64,000 nucleotides of DNA from JBBDLF01 sp040879025 (GCA_040879025.1 JBBDLF010000013.1:1-64000), one strand, 5' to 3'. Numbered from the stretch's first letter, positions 43,415-52,990 are shown. Notes: generated by a model from the sequence alone, not told the origin. Numbers and translations are program-made.

Positions 43415-44854
43415 TTATTCCATCGTCTCCAGTATGTGCCATTCCACAGAGTCGCTCTCTGTGGTGCCATCGCTCAATTCCAGATCGACGCGGAATACGT
43501 GATTGCCCGGAGTCAGCACGCTCAATGGAATAGCGGGACAACGGAAACTCAATCCCCCCGCAGCCAGGGAACCCTCGTTGGCACACTCGAGAAAAATACT
43601 CGATACATCCTCTCCGTCTATTTCGGCACGAATCGACGAGACGGTGACTCCGGTTCGTTGCAGAATCACCGATAAATCGATTGTCTGTGAGGAAAGATAA
43701 ACGCCAGAAGAAGGCGACAGTGAAACCGGCCGGGCAAGCCGATACAGTGTTCCCTCCAGATCAGCCACATACAGTTCGCCGGCTTCATCCTCACCGAAGG
43801 TGCTCAGTGACAGCCCGTGATCCAGTAATACTTGTTGCGACCAAGTGCCGGATGCATCCGGCGAGGCAGAAAAAATTTCGCCACTGCAGAAATCACCGAA
43901 CACGTATTTGCCACTCAGGGTATCGACATGGGTGCCGCGGTAGCGAAACCCACCAATGATTGAGCAGCGCCCGTTGCTGTGTGGGTATTCCAGAATCGGC
44001 AGGGCAAGGGTGTCATCATTGCAGTTCGAAGGTGGGTCAAAACACCGGGTTCCTTCCATCAGCCGCCAGCCGAAATTCTCGCCGGCCGGGCTTCCTGCGC
44101 GGTGCAGATTGAGTTCTTCAATGGCATCCTGGCCCACGTCGGCAATGAACAAATCACCTGTCATGCGATCAAAACTGAAACGAAACGGGTTTCGCAGTCC
44201 CAGCGCCCAGATCTCGTGGTGGGCGAGACTGTCGCCAATAAACGGGTTGTCCGAAGGGATGCCGTAGGGCGATCCCGTATCGACATCAATTCGCAATATT
44301 TTGCCCAGAAGCGAACCCGGGTTCTGCGCGTTATTGAACGGATCTCCTCCAGAGCCGCCGTCTCCGGTGCCGATATAAAGATAGTCATCCGGACCGAACA
44401 GTAGTTGTCCGCCGTTATGGTTGGCGAAAGGTTGCGTAATGGTCAACAGGATATCTTCGCTGTCAGGATCCGCGATGCTGGATTGATCTGTCACGTTGTA
44501 GCGGGCGATAACCGTATTGAAAATACTGTCAGTGTAATTGAGATAGAATAGTCCGTTCGCCTCAAAATCGGGATGGAAGGCAATGCCGAGCAAGCCACGT
44601 TCCCCGCAGCAGCCAACTCGTTCACGGATATCCAGAAAAATATCGGACACCCTGTTGTTCTGAAGTACAACGATGCGGCCTTCCTGCTCCAGAATGAACA
44701 GGCGACCTGAGCCGTCACCCGCGTGAGCCACCTCCACCGGACGATCCAGATCGCTAATCACAGGAATGAGATCCAGGGTTTGTGCCTTGCCCGACACGCA
44801 GACAAGAAGCAGTGTCAATAGCCATGAAGTCGGGCGCACAGGGTGATCCTTCAC
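43415..44854 (-). CDS. PQQ-dependent sugar dehydrogenase-like propeller
   Basis: A 479-residue exported protein of the glucose/sorbosone dehydrogenase (GSDH) family. The signal peptide ends VSGKAQ near residue 25. Propeller motifs are RPVEVAHAGDGSGRLFILEQEGRI, GERGLLGIAFHPDF, NHNGGQLLFGPDDYLYIGTGDGGSGGDP and GLRNPFRFSFDRMTGDLFIADVGQ. The substrate may be a sugar or may differ. A C-terminal Ig-like domain follows from about residue 375. GTG 44854 is used because it begins the signal peptide; codons further up overlap a repeat. Confidence 0.85.
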   Translation of the reverse strand: MKDHPVRPTSWLLTLLLVCVSGKAQTLDLIPVISDLDRPVEVAHAGDGSGRLFILEQEGRIVVLQNNRVSDIFLDIRERVGCCGERGLLGIAFHPDFEANGLFYLNYTDSIFNTVIARYNVTDQSSIADPDSEDILLTITQPFANHNGGQLLFGPDDYLYIGTGDGGSGGDPFNNAQNPGSLLGKILRIDVDTGSPYGIPSDNPFIGDSLAHHEIWALGLRNPFRFSFDRMTGDLFIADVGQDAIEELNLHRAGSPAGENFGWRLMEGTRCFDPPSNCNDDTLALPILEYPHSNGRCSIIGGFRYRGTHVDTLSGKYVFGDFCSGEIFSASPDASGTWSQQVLLDHGLSLSTFGEDEAGELYVADLEGTLYRLARPVSLSPSSGVYLSSQTIDLSVILQRTGVTVSSIRAEIDGEDVSSIFLECANEGSLAAGGLSFRCPAIPLSVLTPGNHVFRVDLELSDGTTESDSVEWHILETME

Positions 44855-44932
44855 TATTTCCGAACCGGGCCGCCAGTGGTCTTTTAAAGGTGACACGGAA
44901 AACGGGTCATCGCTTTCAGTGGCCCGCAAAAC

Positions 44933-44989
44933 GGGGTCGGTGGCGAATGATAATCAAGTTACAATTGGTTATCATTCGCCACCGACCCC
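44933..44989. repeat. palindromic element, copy 2
   Basis: GGGGTCGGTGGCGAATGATAA (44933-44953) pairs exactly with 44969-44989, and pairing continues inward with one mismatch. The outer 18 bp are identical to the element at 23263-23307, while the loop differs. It lies between divergent genes (sugar dehydrogenase and M20 peptidase), so it is not simply a terminator. Confidence 0.85.
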
Positions 44990-45071
44990 ATTTGGGCATT
45001 TCCCCGGTCTGGGGTTTGTGTTAGGTTCGGCAGAATCCGTAGTCCATGTCAACTTTCGGCGGGCTTTAATC

Positions 45072-46829
45072 ATGAAAATATTACCGGTTTTTCGTCTTCG
45101 CAAAATGACGGTTGTGGCAGGTTTGTTGGCTGCTGTTTTCGGAGCCGGGATGGTCAGCGCCAATCTCGACCGGCAGCAGACCCAGATGCTGTTGACTGCA
45201 TTCAGTGAGACTCGCTTCACGGGCCTGGGCGACTATCTAGACCGTGTGGCGACGCTTCCGGCGATGAACGAAGCCGCAATTGACACGCTGATTCAAAATT
45301 ATGCCGCAGGAACCACGCTTTCGCTGGATGAAGCCTACATCATGTGCCGCTTGTTGGGAATTTACGCCAGACTGCAATACGGCGACGAAGCGATGGCGAC
45401 GCTTGCTCGTCTGGTGGCCATACCAACGTTCCAGGTGGAGGGAGTGCCCCAGCATGAGAATCCGGAGTTCCAGCGGTTTGCCGCTGAACTGGAGGAGATC
45501 GCAACCGGGTTCGGGTTGGCGTTTCGTAATGTGGACAATCGAGTGTACGAAATTACGTTGGAAGGCGAGGGCAATGAACTGATTGGCCTCCACGCGCATG
45601 CCGACGTGGTGCCTGTGAATCCGGACTTGTGGGTGCTTGAGGACGGCACCCGGCTTGACCCCTTCAACGTCGCCACCATCGGCAATCGCATGTACGGGCG
45701 TGGAACCGAGGATGACAAGAACGGGATTGTCGTGGCTCTGTATGCCATGCGCGTGATTCAGGAAGAAAGTCTTCCCCTGTTCCGCAATGTCCGGCTGTTG
45801 GTGGATACCACCGAAGAGACCTCGTCCGAAGCCATCCCGTATTATTTCGAAAGCAACCCGGTTCCCGCCTACAACCTGGCACTTGATGGCGGCTATCCGG
45901 TCATCATAGCGGAGAAAGGGTATGGCACCGTCATGGCCAGCTTTCCTGTCCGTGCCGCCAGTGGCGAGGGCGCTGAAATCATCAATATGACCGGCGGGCT
46001 GGCGACCAACCAGATTCCCGCTGCGGCCACTGCCACCCTGCGCTCCACCAATCCGGCGCAACTGGCTGACCGCTTGAACCGTGCCGCGCCGGCCTATATC
46101 GCCAGGGTCGCGAGCAATGGTGGAATTTTCTCGATCAGTGCCGCAGCGGAAAATGGCCTGGTACGCCTTCAGGTAGACGGCGTTTCAGCTCATTCCTCGG
46201 CGCCGGGCAGCGGCATCAATCCCGTATCCCGAATGCTCGACTTTCTTTACGAGGTAAGCGGAGAGGTCAATTTCAAGAGCAATCAGTTCAGTGATGCGGT
46301 GCGATATGGCGTGGAGAACTTCGGTCTGGACTATACCGGCGAGCGACTTGGCATCAGCCATGAGCACGACTTCATGGGGCCACTGACCGCGGCCCTGACC
46401 TTTATCGCCGTGGATGACGAGCGTTTGCGCCTCGCTACCAATCTGCGCGTTCCCGCCGGTCTGGATGTGGGCGGTCTGCGGAGCGACGTGGAAAACAAAC
46501 TCAATGCCTGGGCGGAGTCCGGTGGCGTGGTCGTCAACGTTGAGGTTTCAGTTGGCGAGCCGATGTACCGCAATCCCGAGGGTGATATTGTGAATGCATT
46601 GCTTGATGTGGCGACGGAAAATCTGGGTCTGCCCAGGGAGTTCGGCTCGTCCGGCGGGGCAACGTCAATCCACAACCTGCCCAATGGGATGCAATTTGGC
46701 CTTTCCATGCCCGGCGTCAAATACACCGGGCACAATGCCAACGAATTTAAGACAATCGATCAATTTCTGCTGGATTTGCAGATAGTGACTGAAATGATGA
46801 TTCGCATCGGCAATTTCGGTGCTCTGTAA
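45072..46829 (+). CDS. exported M20-family metallopeptidase (PepV/dipeptidase-like)
   Basis: A 585-residue zinc peptidase with a signal peptide (cleavage near MVSAN, residue 31). Metal ligands are recognisable: HAHADVVPV (His and Asp), GRGTEDDKNG (bridging Asp), TTEETSSE (catalytic Glu and metal Glu) and a late NLPNGMQFGLSMPGVKYTGHNANE with His. Insertion of a lid/dimer domain in the middle gives the PepV type. Predicted to cleave dipeptides or other small amides in the periplasm. ATG 45072 chosen; the longer frame reads through the repeat. Confidence 0.9.
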   Translation: MKILPVFRLRKMTVVAGLLAAVFGAGMVSANLDRQQTQMLLTAFSETRFTGLGDYLDRVATLPAMNEAAIDTLIQNYAAGTTLSLDEAYIMCRLLGIYARLQYGDEAMATLARLVAIPTFQVEGVPQHENPEFQRFAAELEEIATGFGLAFRNVDNRVYEITLEGEGNELIGLHAHADVVPVNPDLWVLEDGTRLDPFNVATIGNRMYGRGTEDDKNGIVVALYAMRVIQEESLPLFRNVRLLVDTTEETSSEAIPYYFESNPVPAYNLALDGGYPVIIAEKGYGTVMASFPVRAASGEGAEIINMTGGLATNQIPAAATATLRSTNPAQLADRLNRAAPAYIARVASNGGIFSISAAAENGLVRLQVDGVSAHSSAPGSGINPVSRMLDFLYEVSGEVNFKSNQFSDAVRYGVENFGLDYTGERLGISHEHDFMGPLTAALTFIAVDDERLRLATNLRVPAGLDVGGLRSDVENKLNAWAESGGVVVNVEVSVGEPMYRNPEGDIVNALLDVATENLGLPREFGSSGGATSIHNLPNGMQFGLSMPGVKYTGHNANEFKTIDQFLLDLQIVTEMMIRIGNFGAL

Positions 46830-46858
46830 TCCCGGTCGCCATCATTGGTTCAGGTTTT

Positions 46859-47434
46859 CTAAAATCCCAGGAAATCCAGCAGGTTGTCGCTGTCACGTAA
46901 CCGGGAACCATCACCCGGCGTTCGGGCACCGGGTGCGGCGGTGTCACGGACCGCGACCACCTCGACTTCAACAAACATCAGCGGACTGACAAGCCCTGCT
47001 ACCTGCACGGCAGAGCGAGAGGGCAGTGCCGGCTGTTCCTCTGTGCCAAAGAACCGGGTGTAGCCAGCCATAAACCCGTCGAAATCCATACGGTTGTCCA
47101 GCGCAGGATCACCCACCAGAAAAACTGTCATCTTGACCACATCGCCAAGCCCCAGTCCCAGATTCTCCAGGTTGGTCTGGATACGGTTGAACACGCTGAC
47201 GGTCTGAGTTTCCGTATCGCCATAATAAGCTGGCGTACCGCGAGTTGCGGTGGCATCGACTGGCGCCGGGGTAGTGCCGCTGAAGTACACCAGGCTGCCG
47301 CTGCTGATTTCAACAGCCTGGGAAATCGGAAATGTGGAACCGCCGGGAAGCGGGTGGCGCGTGACGTCGGCATGGACAAAAATGCCCGGGCTGACCAGTA
47401 GCAGGCCCAGCAGCAGGCGCAGTGGATCTCTCAT
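46859..47434 (-). CDS. periplasmic RidA-family protein
   Basis: A 191-residue RidA/YjgF domain behind a signal peptide (residues 1-22, ending VHAD). The family end PSRSAVQVAGLVSPLMFVEVEVVAV carries the substrate-binding Arg. Cytosolic RidA removes reactive enamines; an exported form needs another substrate. A 30-residue acidic tail is extra. GGAG precedes the ATG. Convergent with the M20 peptidase gene. Confidence 0.85.
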   Translation of the reverse strand: MRDPLRLLLGLLLVSPGIFVHADVTRHPLPGGSTFPISQAVEISSGSLVYFSGTTPAPVDATATRGTPAYYGDTETQTVSVFNRIQTNLENLGLGLGDVVKMTVFLVGDPALDNRMDFDGFMAGYTRFFGTEEQPALPSRSAVQVAGLVSPLMFVEVEVVAVRDTAAPGARTPGDGSRLRDSDNLLDFLGF

Positions 47435-47543
47435 TGTAAGGACTCCCTGGTATTGACTGGATTTTCTCAGCCACCATTCTACTCAATCACATGCGGAGTT
47501 TGCTATGATGGCTGCTCGACTAACAAGAACAAGAGGGTTTGCC

Positions 47544-48938
47544 ATGGTATCCGTAATTCGCCCGGTTTCGATGTTTTCCGCGCTGACCTTGAGTCTTCTG
47601 GCTGCGCCACTCGCAGCCCAGCCGGCCCCGGTGGAACTGGCGAGCAGCGTGGACGATGGTTTTACCATTGCTGTGGTCGGGGATGTCATCATCGCTCATC
47701 CACTTGATCACCTGATGGACGAACCCGGGTTCGCCGACGTCGCCGCCTTGCTGCAACAGGCGGACGTGGCAACCGGTAATCTGGAAACCCAGATAATTGA
47801 TCCACGCGCTTTCACGGGTACCAATGGCGGCGGTCGTCATGGAGCGGAGCCGGAATCGGCGGAATTTCTCAAGGAGATGGGCTTTGACATTCTGGCCCGG
47901 CCCAATAATCACGCCAATGATTACGGTATCGAGGGACTTGCGGAAACCAGCCGTCATCTCGAGCGTGCCGGATTGCAGGATACCGGTTATGCCAATAATT
48001 ACTGGGGCGCCCGCGCTGCACGTTTCTATACCACCGCCCGGGGAAGGGTTGGCATGGTGGCAACGACGGCCGGCACCAGCGCGGAAGCGACACCGGGGCG
48101 TGGAGAATGGCTTGGCAGGGGAGGGCTCAGCAACCTGGGAGTCAATATGTACCTGATGGTCCCGGAGGCCGACTGGGAGGCGGTTCAGACCCTGCGCGAC
48201 CATTTTCCCAACGGCACCGGATTTTATGCCCGCGGCGCCAACAGCAATCAGCAAATAACCCTGCTGGGTAACCAGTTCCGCAAGGCGGCTTCCGATGTTC
48301 GGGAGTCGTACTTCACCTACGACATGGATCAGGAAGACCTGCGGGATATCCTGGCCTCGGTACGGGAAGGCAAGATGCGGTCGGATTTTATCACGGTGGC
48401 GCTGCACAGCCATGATTTCCGCGATGCCAAGGGTGGTTACCGAGGGCCGGGCATTCCCGAAGCCGAACACCTCGATACCAATCCCAGTGTCGCCAATTAC
48501 CTCGAAGAGTTGGCCCGACAGGCGATAGACAACGGCGCCGACTTGTTCCAGGGTACCGGCGTACATGTCTTGCGCGGAATCGAAATCTATAATGGCAAGC
48601 CCATCTTTTACGGTCTGGGCGAGTTTATCCGGCAACGTGACATCGGCGGCCTTGCCGGTCGGGGTGACCCGACGCGGGATGCCTGTGAAGGGTGTCCGTT
48701 CCCGGTCAAATATGAAAGTATTGTGGCGGTAAGCGAATACACCGACGGCGACGTTTCCGAAGTCAGGTTGCACCCGGTGGAACTGGGCTATGACGCGGAA
48801 CGCATGGCGCACCGCGGTGTGCCAATGATGGCGGATTCCGCGACTGCGCAGCGCATACTACGGCGGTTGCAGGAGCTTTCGGAACCCTATGGCACCGAGA
48901 TACTCATTCAGGGGAACACGGGAATAATCCGCCCCTAG
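47544..48938 (+). CDS. CapA-family exported metallophosphatase-like protein
   Basis: A 464-residue protein of the PGA_cap (CapA/PgsA-like) family. The signal peptide ends PLAAQ near residue 26. Active-site segments are VVGDVIIAHP, TGNLETQI, RPNNHANDYGIEGL and VALHSHDF, ending with GADLFQGTGVHVLRGIEIYNGKPIFYGLGEFI. It has a calcineurin-like fold. In capsule operons it acts in poly-gamma-glutamate export, but no other such gene is here, so the role is open. ATG 47544 is favoured by GAGGG upstream. Confidence 0.85.
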   Translation: MVSVIRPVSMFSALTLSLLAAPLAAQPAPVELASSVDDGFTIAVVGDVIIAHPLDHLMDEPGFADVAALLQQADVATGNLETQIIDPRAFTGTNGGGRHGAEPESAEFLKEMGFDILARPNNHANDYGIEGLAETSRHLERAGLQDTGYANNYWGARAARFYTTARGRVGMVATTAGTSAEATPGRGEWLGRGGLSNLGVNMYLMVPEADWEAVQTLRDHFPNGTGFYARGANSNQQITLLGNQFRKAASDVRESYFTYDMDQEDLRDILASVREGKMRSDFITVALHSHDFRDAKGGYRGPGIPEAEHLDTNPSVANYLEELARQAIDNGADLFQGTGVHVLRGIEIYNGKPIFYGLGEFIRQRDIGGLAGRGDPTRDACEGCPFPVKYESIVAVSEYTDGDVSEVRLHPVELGYDAERMAHRGVPMMADSATAQRILRRLQELSEPYGTEILIQGNTGIIRP

Positions 48939-50338
48939 TCCTTACCGCTCGGCAGGATCATTTCGACCCGCAGACCGTGTTTGTCACGGTTCATCAGCGC
49001 AAGAACGCCACCGTGGGCCCGAATGATGTTTTGCGTGATCGCCAGACCCAGACCGAGGCCCCCGGTATCCTGATTGCGCGATCTTTCAAGGCGGTAGAAG
49101 GGATTCAATACCGCCTCCAGTTCGTGCTCCGGAATTCCCTGACCGGTGTCCTCCACACGGATCACCACGTCACTTTGTCTGGCAAGGATACTGACGTGCA
49201 CGGCACCCGCATACTTGATTGCATTGTCTATTACGTTCAGGATGCCTCTTCGCAGCGATGCAGGGCGACAGACCAGGATGTGGGATTGATTGTCAGTCTC
49301 GCAGGTAACAGGTAGCCCGGCCCCCTGCTGATCCTGACACAGGCTCTCCACCAGGGCGGTGATATTGGTTTTGCGCGGTTCCTCGGCAGGGTTTACGCCG
49401 CGAATAAAGGCCAGCACTGAATCCACCATCAACCGCATGTCGGATATGACCCGGAGCAGTCCGGTTTTTTCTGCGCTGTCCTGCAGCATTTCCACGCGCA
49501 ATTGAAGCCGCGTGGTCGCTGAGCGCAGATCGTGGGAAATAGCTGCCAGCATTTCGGTCTGACCGTGGACCAGCCGGGCCAGGCGCTCCTGCATATGATT
49601 GAATGCCCGTGCGGCGGAAACGACCTCCCTCGGACCATGCTCGGGCAGACGTGGGGTATCTATGTTGACACCAATCTGGTTGGCGGCGGTCTCCAGTCGT
49701 TCCAGAGGGGCTATGGCGCGGCGGATCAGCAACCAGGCCAGAAGCAGTACCACCAAGGCCACGGCGATCAGGTAGATCACTACGCTGTCGTACAGCAGGG
49801 AGGTCGCCTCCGGGAGCACCGCATGAAAAACAGTTTGTGTGTTGTCGGAGAACCTGATGGAAACCAGTACATCGAATCCCTGCAGCGGGCCGCTGCGGTC
49901 GGCGAGCGTAGATGTGTTCAAACTTCTCACACAGACGTCTGCCTCAAGGCCTGGCAATTCGTCAAATTGTGCATTGATGAGATCAGAAAGTACACGCGAG
50001 AAAGAATTGTCCTGGCATGCGATGGTTTCCAGTCCGTCCTGGGTTGGGTAACGTACCAGAAATTGTGTTTCCGCCGCCGCCAGAATTTGTTGTCTGTCAG
50101 CGGAGGGAAAACTTCCGGCCAGGTTGACTATGCCGACAATACGGGCTGCCAGATCGCTTGCCTCGGTCAAAACCACGGCGCGATCACGGTTCGCTTCATA
50201 GAGCAGCAGGCTGACAGCATGAGATACGATAAACAGGCTGCATAGAATCAGAACAGCCTGCGCTTTAAGGGTTTTGGGAAGCCACCGTCTCAGGGTTCTG
50301 GCCAATATACCTTGACTGATCATTCCATCACTGGTCAC
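48935..50338 (-). CDS. sensor histidine kinase, EnvZ-type
   Basis: A 467-residue inner-membrane kinase. TM1 about 27-48, periplasmic sensor 49-185, TM2 186-206, HAMP 207-258, phospho-acceptor His269 in ISHDLRSATTRL. The ATPase N box is NVIDNAIKYAG, with DTGQGIP and GGLGLGLAI. The Pro normally after HDLR(T) is replaced (SATT). GTG 50338 or ATG 50323 are both possible starts. It is 28 bp downstream of its response regulator. Confidence 0.92.
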   Translation of the reverse strand: MTSDGMISQGILARTLRRWLPKTLKAQAVLILCSLFIVSHAVSLLLYEANRDRAVVLTEASDLAARIVGIVNLAGSFPSADRQQILAAAETQFLVRYPTQDGLETIACQDNSFSRVLSDLINAQFDELPGLEADVCVRSLNTSTLADRSGPLQGFDVLVSIRFSDNTQTVFHAVLPEATSLLYDSVVIYLIAVALVVLLLAWLLIRRAIAPLERLETAANQIGVNIDTPRLPEHGPREVVSAARAFNHMQERLARLVHGQTEMLAAISHDLRSATTRLQLRVEMLQDSAEKTGLLRVISDMRLMVDSVLAFIRGVNPAEEPRKTNITALVESLCQDQQGAGLPVTCETDNQSHILVCRPASLRRGILNVIDNAIKYAGAVHVSILARQSDVVIRVEDTGQGIPEHELEAVLNPFYRLERSRNQDTGGLGLGLAITQNIIRAHGGVLALMNRDKHGLRVEMILPSGKD

Positions 50339-50366
50339 TGTGTCATCCGTCTCTTGATTGACCCCA

Positions 50367-51095
50367 TCAAACTACTCTTATCGGAAAAGTGAAAACGTAT
50401 CCGGTGCCCCACGCAGTTTTGATAATTTCAGGATGCTTCGCATCGTCACCCAGTTTGCGCCGCAGACGGCTGACATGAGAGTCAATGCTGCGGTCAAAGG
50501 GCGAGCTTACACGACCCTTTGTCAAGTCCAGTAATCGGTCGCGGGACAGTGGTATCTGGGGGTTCTGCACGAACGCCAGTAATAATTCATTCTCACTTGA
50601 TGACAGCGGCGTGACGGTGGCGTCAGGACCGTAAAGCTCCATCTGGGCGGGATGAAATCGCCAGTCGGAAAAATGATAAACACCGCGTTTTACACGCGTC
50701 GAACTCGATTTTACCCTTCTCAGCGCCACCTTGATTCGTGCGATCAGTTCGCGGCGACCGAAGGGTTTGACTATGTAATCTTCCGCGCCCAGTTCCAGGC
50801 CGACTACGCGGTCAATTTCCTCGGCCTTTGCTGTCAGCATGATGATGGGCGGCATCTCGGGATCCGCTCTCAACACTCGGCACAGTTCGAAGCCGTCACT
50901 GCCTGGTAACATAACATCAAGCAAAATCAGATCAGCCTTGACCTCGGCGAGCCGCGCAAACATTTCCTCACCATCGCGAGCGGTAAGGCTTGTGTAGCCT
51001 TCGTCCACCAGTAATCTGGACACAAGGTGCCGAATGTCACTGTCGTCATCCACTACCAGAATATTGGGAACCGTAGTGGTAATACTGTTTCCCAT
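50367..51095 (-). CDS. OmpR-family response regulator
   Basis: A 242-residue regulator. The receiver domain (residues 10-122) has acidic pocket Asp16-18 and phospho-acceptor Asp60 in LLDVMLP. The winged-helix DNA-binding domain (145-238) has FDRSIDSHVSRLRRKLG. ATG 51095 follows AAGGA. It is the first gene of the two-component operon, divergent from the Rap1a-like gene and the antiporter operon. Confidence 0.93.
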   Translation of the reverse strand: MGNSITTTVPNILVVDDDSDIRHLVSRLLVDEGYTSLTARDGEEMFARLAEVKADLILLDVMLPGSDGFELCRVLRADPEMPPIIMLTAKAEEIDRVVGLELGAEDYIVKPFGRRELIARIKVALRRVKSSSTRVKRGVYHFSDWRFHPAQMELYGPDATVTPLSSSENELLLAFVQNPQIPLSRDRLLDLTKGRVSSPFDRSIDSHVSRLRRKLGDDAKHPEIIKTAWGTGYVFTFPIRVV

Positions 51096-51125
51096 GGTGC
51101 AGTCATTTCCTTTCAATTTTCAGAC

Positions 51126-51303
51126 CCTGTTACAACTTTGTGTTGCTGTGGCATGACAGGTTCCCGAATCACGTAAAGAACCCGTTACAGATTACACGAC
51201 ACTCACGCATGGACTCAATGATTTTCGGAGGAACTTGTGGTCGCACAATTACCTCACACTAATTTACAAATTTGACATAGATTTTTACAAGTTAGGTGTC
51301 AAA
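51126..51303. promoter_or_regulatory. divergent regulatory region of the two-component and mrp-side genes
   Basis: Two direct copies of GTTACA lie at about 51129 and 51184. TTTGACA (51271-51277) and TGTCAAA (51297-51303) form an inverted pair. The TTGACA could be a -35 box for the plus strand. These are candidate operators for the OmpR-type regulator, but I cannot define a motif from single copies. Confidence 0.3.
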
Positions 51304-51357
51304 GTTTGTGCTTGAGTGTACAGGAAAACAAATTCATGAACGGTTAGGTCAAGACTT

Positions 51358-51825
51358 ATGGTGACTCACACTATGCCCTACCAATCGCTTGGACAAATCA
51401 TGAAATGGACGGCGGTTTCATTTCTGCTTGGCGCCGGTACTACAGTCGCCGGAGTTGAACCACTGGACGCGCCGGTGTTTCTGGAAGCCTGCAGAAATTA
51501 TGACAACGGGTCGGCGGCTCCGGAGGAGAGAGCAATCTGCGTGGGTTATATACAGGGATACTTTTCCGCCAGGGACGACGTCATCCGCGTCGAAGAGTTA
51601 CCCACTTCGTATATGCGCCGGGTAATACGCACCAGATTCGCTGACAATAATCCCGAGATAGAAAGAGTACTCAACGGTCGCTACTGCCTCCCTGATGGTT
51701 ACGCACTGGACGATATGATTTCGGTGGTTGCTCAACAAGAACCCGGGGATGACATCAAGCAGGCCGGTGACGTTATGGAGAAAGTATTGGAAGACCATTT
51801 TGTGTGTGAAGGACGCCGCTTGTAA
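51358..51825 (+). CDS. Rap1a/Tai-family secreted protein
   Basis: A 155-residue exported protein (or 141 if ATG 51400 is the start, which begins the signal MKWTAVSFLLGAG). It matches the Rap1a/Tai pattern: an early Cys in LEACRNYDN, then AICVGYIQGYFSA, RYCLPDGYALDD and a final HFVC. The four cysteines likely form two disulfides. The family includes immunity proteins to type VI amidases, but most members have no effector nearby, as here. Plus strand, 42 bp before the mrp operon. Confidence 0.75.
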   Translation: MVTHTMPYQSLGQIMKWTAVSFLLGAGTTVAGVEPLDAPVFLEACRNYDNGSAAPEERAICVGYIQGYFSARDDVIRVEELPTSYMRRVIRTRFADNNPEIERVLNGRYCLPDGYALDDMISVVAQQEPGDDIKQAGDVMEKVLEDHFVCEGRRL

Positions 51826-51867
51826 CCGTGCAATGCGGAAACCGGTTTTTATTTTCGAGACACTGTC

Positions 51868-52341
51868 ATGAAGCATAATATCAGTATTTTTCTTGTGTTG
51901 GTTATTCTTTGGCTGCTCAATTCATGGCATTTCACCGCTGTGATTTTTGCGCTGGGTTTGCTTTCCATCGTGCTTGCGGTCTATGTGTCTCACCGTATGG
52001 ATGTGGTGGACGATGAGTCGCAGCCTTTTCATCTCAGTCAGCGGCTGCCTGCCTATTACTATTGGCTGATAAAGCAAATAGTCAGAAGCAATATTGATGT
52101 CGTGATTCATGTGTGGCGAGGCAATCGGTCGATCAGCCCTTGCATGGAAACGCTGGATATGAGCCAGGAAACCGATATGGGACGGGTAATCTATGCCAAC
52201 TCACTTACCCTGACACCCGGAACAGTGGCGGTCGACCTGACGAATGAACAGGTTATGGTTCATGCGCTTACATGCCACGGCATGGACAGCCTGAGAGGAG
52301 GTGAAATGGACAGAAGAGTTCGGAAACTGGAGTCTCGATGA
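51868..52341 (+). CDS. mrpE: Mrp antiporter subunit E
   Basis: A 157-residue MnhE/MrpE protein with two N-terminal helices. It has the conserved middle YYYWLIKQIVRSNIDVVIHVWRG and a cytosolic end with YANSLTLTPGTVAVDL. It is needed for assembly or full activity of the Na+(K+)/H+ antiporter. First gene of a tightly packed operon; the stop overlaps mrpF by 4 bp. Confidence 0.93.
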   Translation: MKHNISIFLVLVILWLLNSWHFTAVIFALGLLSIVLAVYVSHRMDVVDDESQPFHLSQRLPAYYYWLIKQIVRSNIDVVIHVWRGNRSISPCMETLDMSQETDMGRVIYANSLTLTPGTVAVDLTNEQVMVHALTCHGMDSLRGGEMDRRVRKLESR

Positions 52342-52610
52342 TCATCGCCACAGTCATAGCATTGATGGTCGTGATGTTGCTGGCTCTGGCGCGGGCATTA
52401 ATTGGGCCAAGCATATTTGACCGCATCCTCGCAGTGAATCTTTTCGGGACAAAAACGGTGCTGCTCATCGCCGTGCTGGGTTTTTTATTCGAACAGCCGG
52501 ACTTTATGGATATTGCACTGGTGTATGCGTTAATTAACTTTATTAGTGTTATCGGTGTTTTGCACTACTTTGAATACAACGGGCCGGAGCGTAATCAGGG
52601 ATCCCCATGA
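52338..52610 (+). CDS. mrpF: Mrp antiporter subunit F
   Basis: A 90-residue, three-helix MnhF/MrpF protein with ALIGPSIFDRILAVNLFGTKTVLLI, typical of the subunit. Overlaps both neighbours by 4 bp, so it is translationally coupled. Located in the inner membrane antiporter complex. Confidence 0.92.
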   Translation: MIIATVIALMVVMLLALARALIGPSIFDRILAVNLFGTKTVLLIAVLGFLFEQPDFMDIALVYALINFISVIGVLHYFEYNGPERNQGSP

Positions 52611-52951
52611 TGTGGTTTTTGGATATTGCAAGCGCACTCTTTCTTGGAATCGGCAGCCTGTTGATGCTGACCGGTGCGGTTGGCGTGTTGCGGTTCCCCG
52701 ATTTTTATACACGTATGCATGCAGCGGGCGTAACTGAAACACTGGCGGCGGCCCTGATACTGGTCGGGCTGATGCCGCAGGCCGCGTCCGGTTTGATGTT
52801 CTCAAAATTATTTTTGATTTTGCTATTGATATTGTTGACCAGCCCTACCTCCGGTCATGCGCTGGCAAAGGCGGCGATACACAGCAGGCTAAAACCGCAA
52901 CTCGGTCAGACTACTGTCGAACCTCTCGCTACGGACACCGGCGTCAGCTGA
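52607..52951 (+). CDS. mrpG: Mrp antiporter subunit G
   Basis: A 114-residue MnhG/MrpG protein with three helices and the family segment LTGAVGVLRFPDFYTRMHAAGVTETLAAALILVG. The loop LTSPTSGHALAKAA is also typical. The next gene follows after 39 bp with its own GGAGG. Confidence 0.93.
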   Translation: MMWFLDIASALFLGIGSLLMLTGAVGVLRFPDFYTRMHAAGVTETLAAALILVGLMPQAASGLMFSKLFLILLLILLTSPTSGHALAKAAIHSRLKPQLGQTTVEPLATDTGVS

Positions 52952-52990
52952 TTGGTTCAGAATCGGTGCCAGGTATTTGAAGGAGGTTGA

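Noticed and set aside
47544..48938. CapA-like protein as evidence of a poly-gamma-glutamate capsule locus
   Set aside because: CapB and CapC homologues are absent and isolated CapA-family proteins are common.
51358..51825. Rap1a/Tai-like gene as part of a type VI effector-immunity pair
   Set aside because: No amidase effector, Hcp, VgrG or other secretion gene is nearby; most family members occur without such partners.
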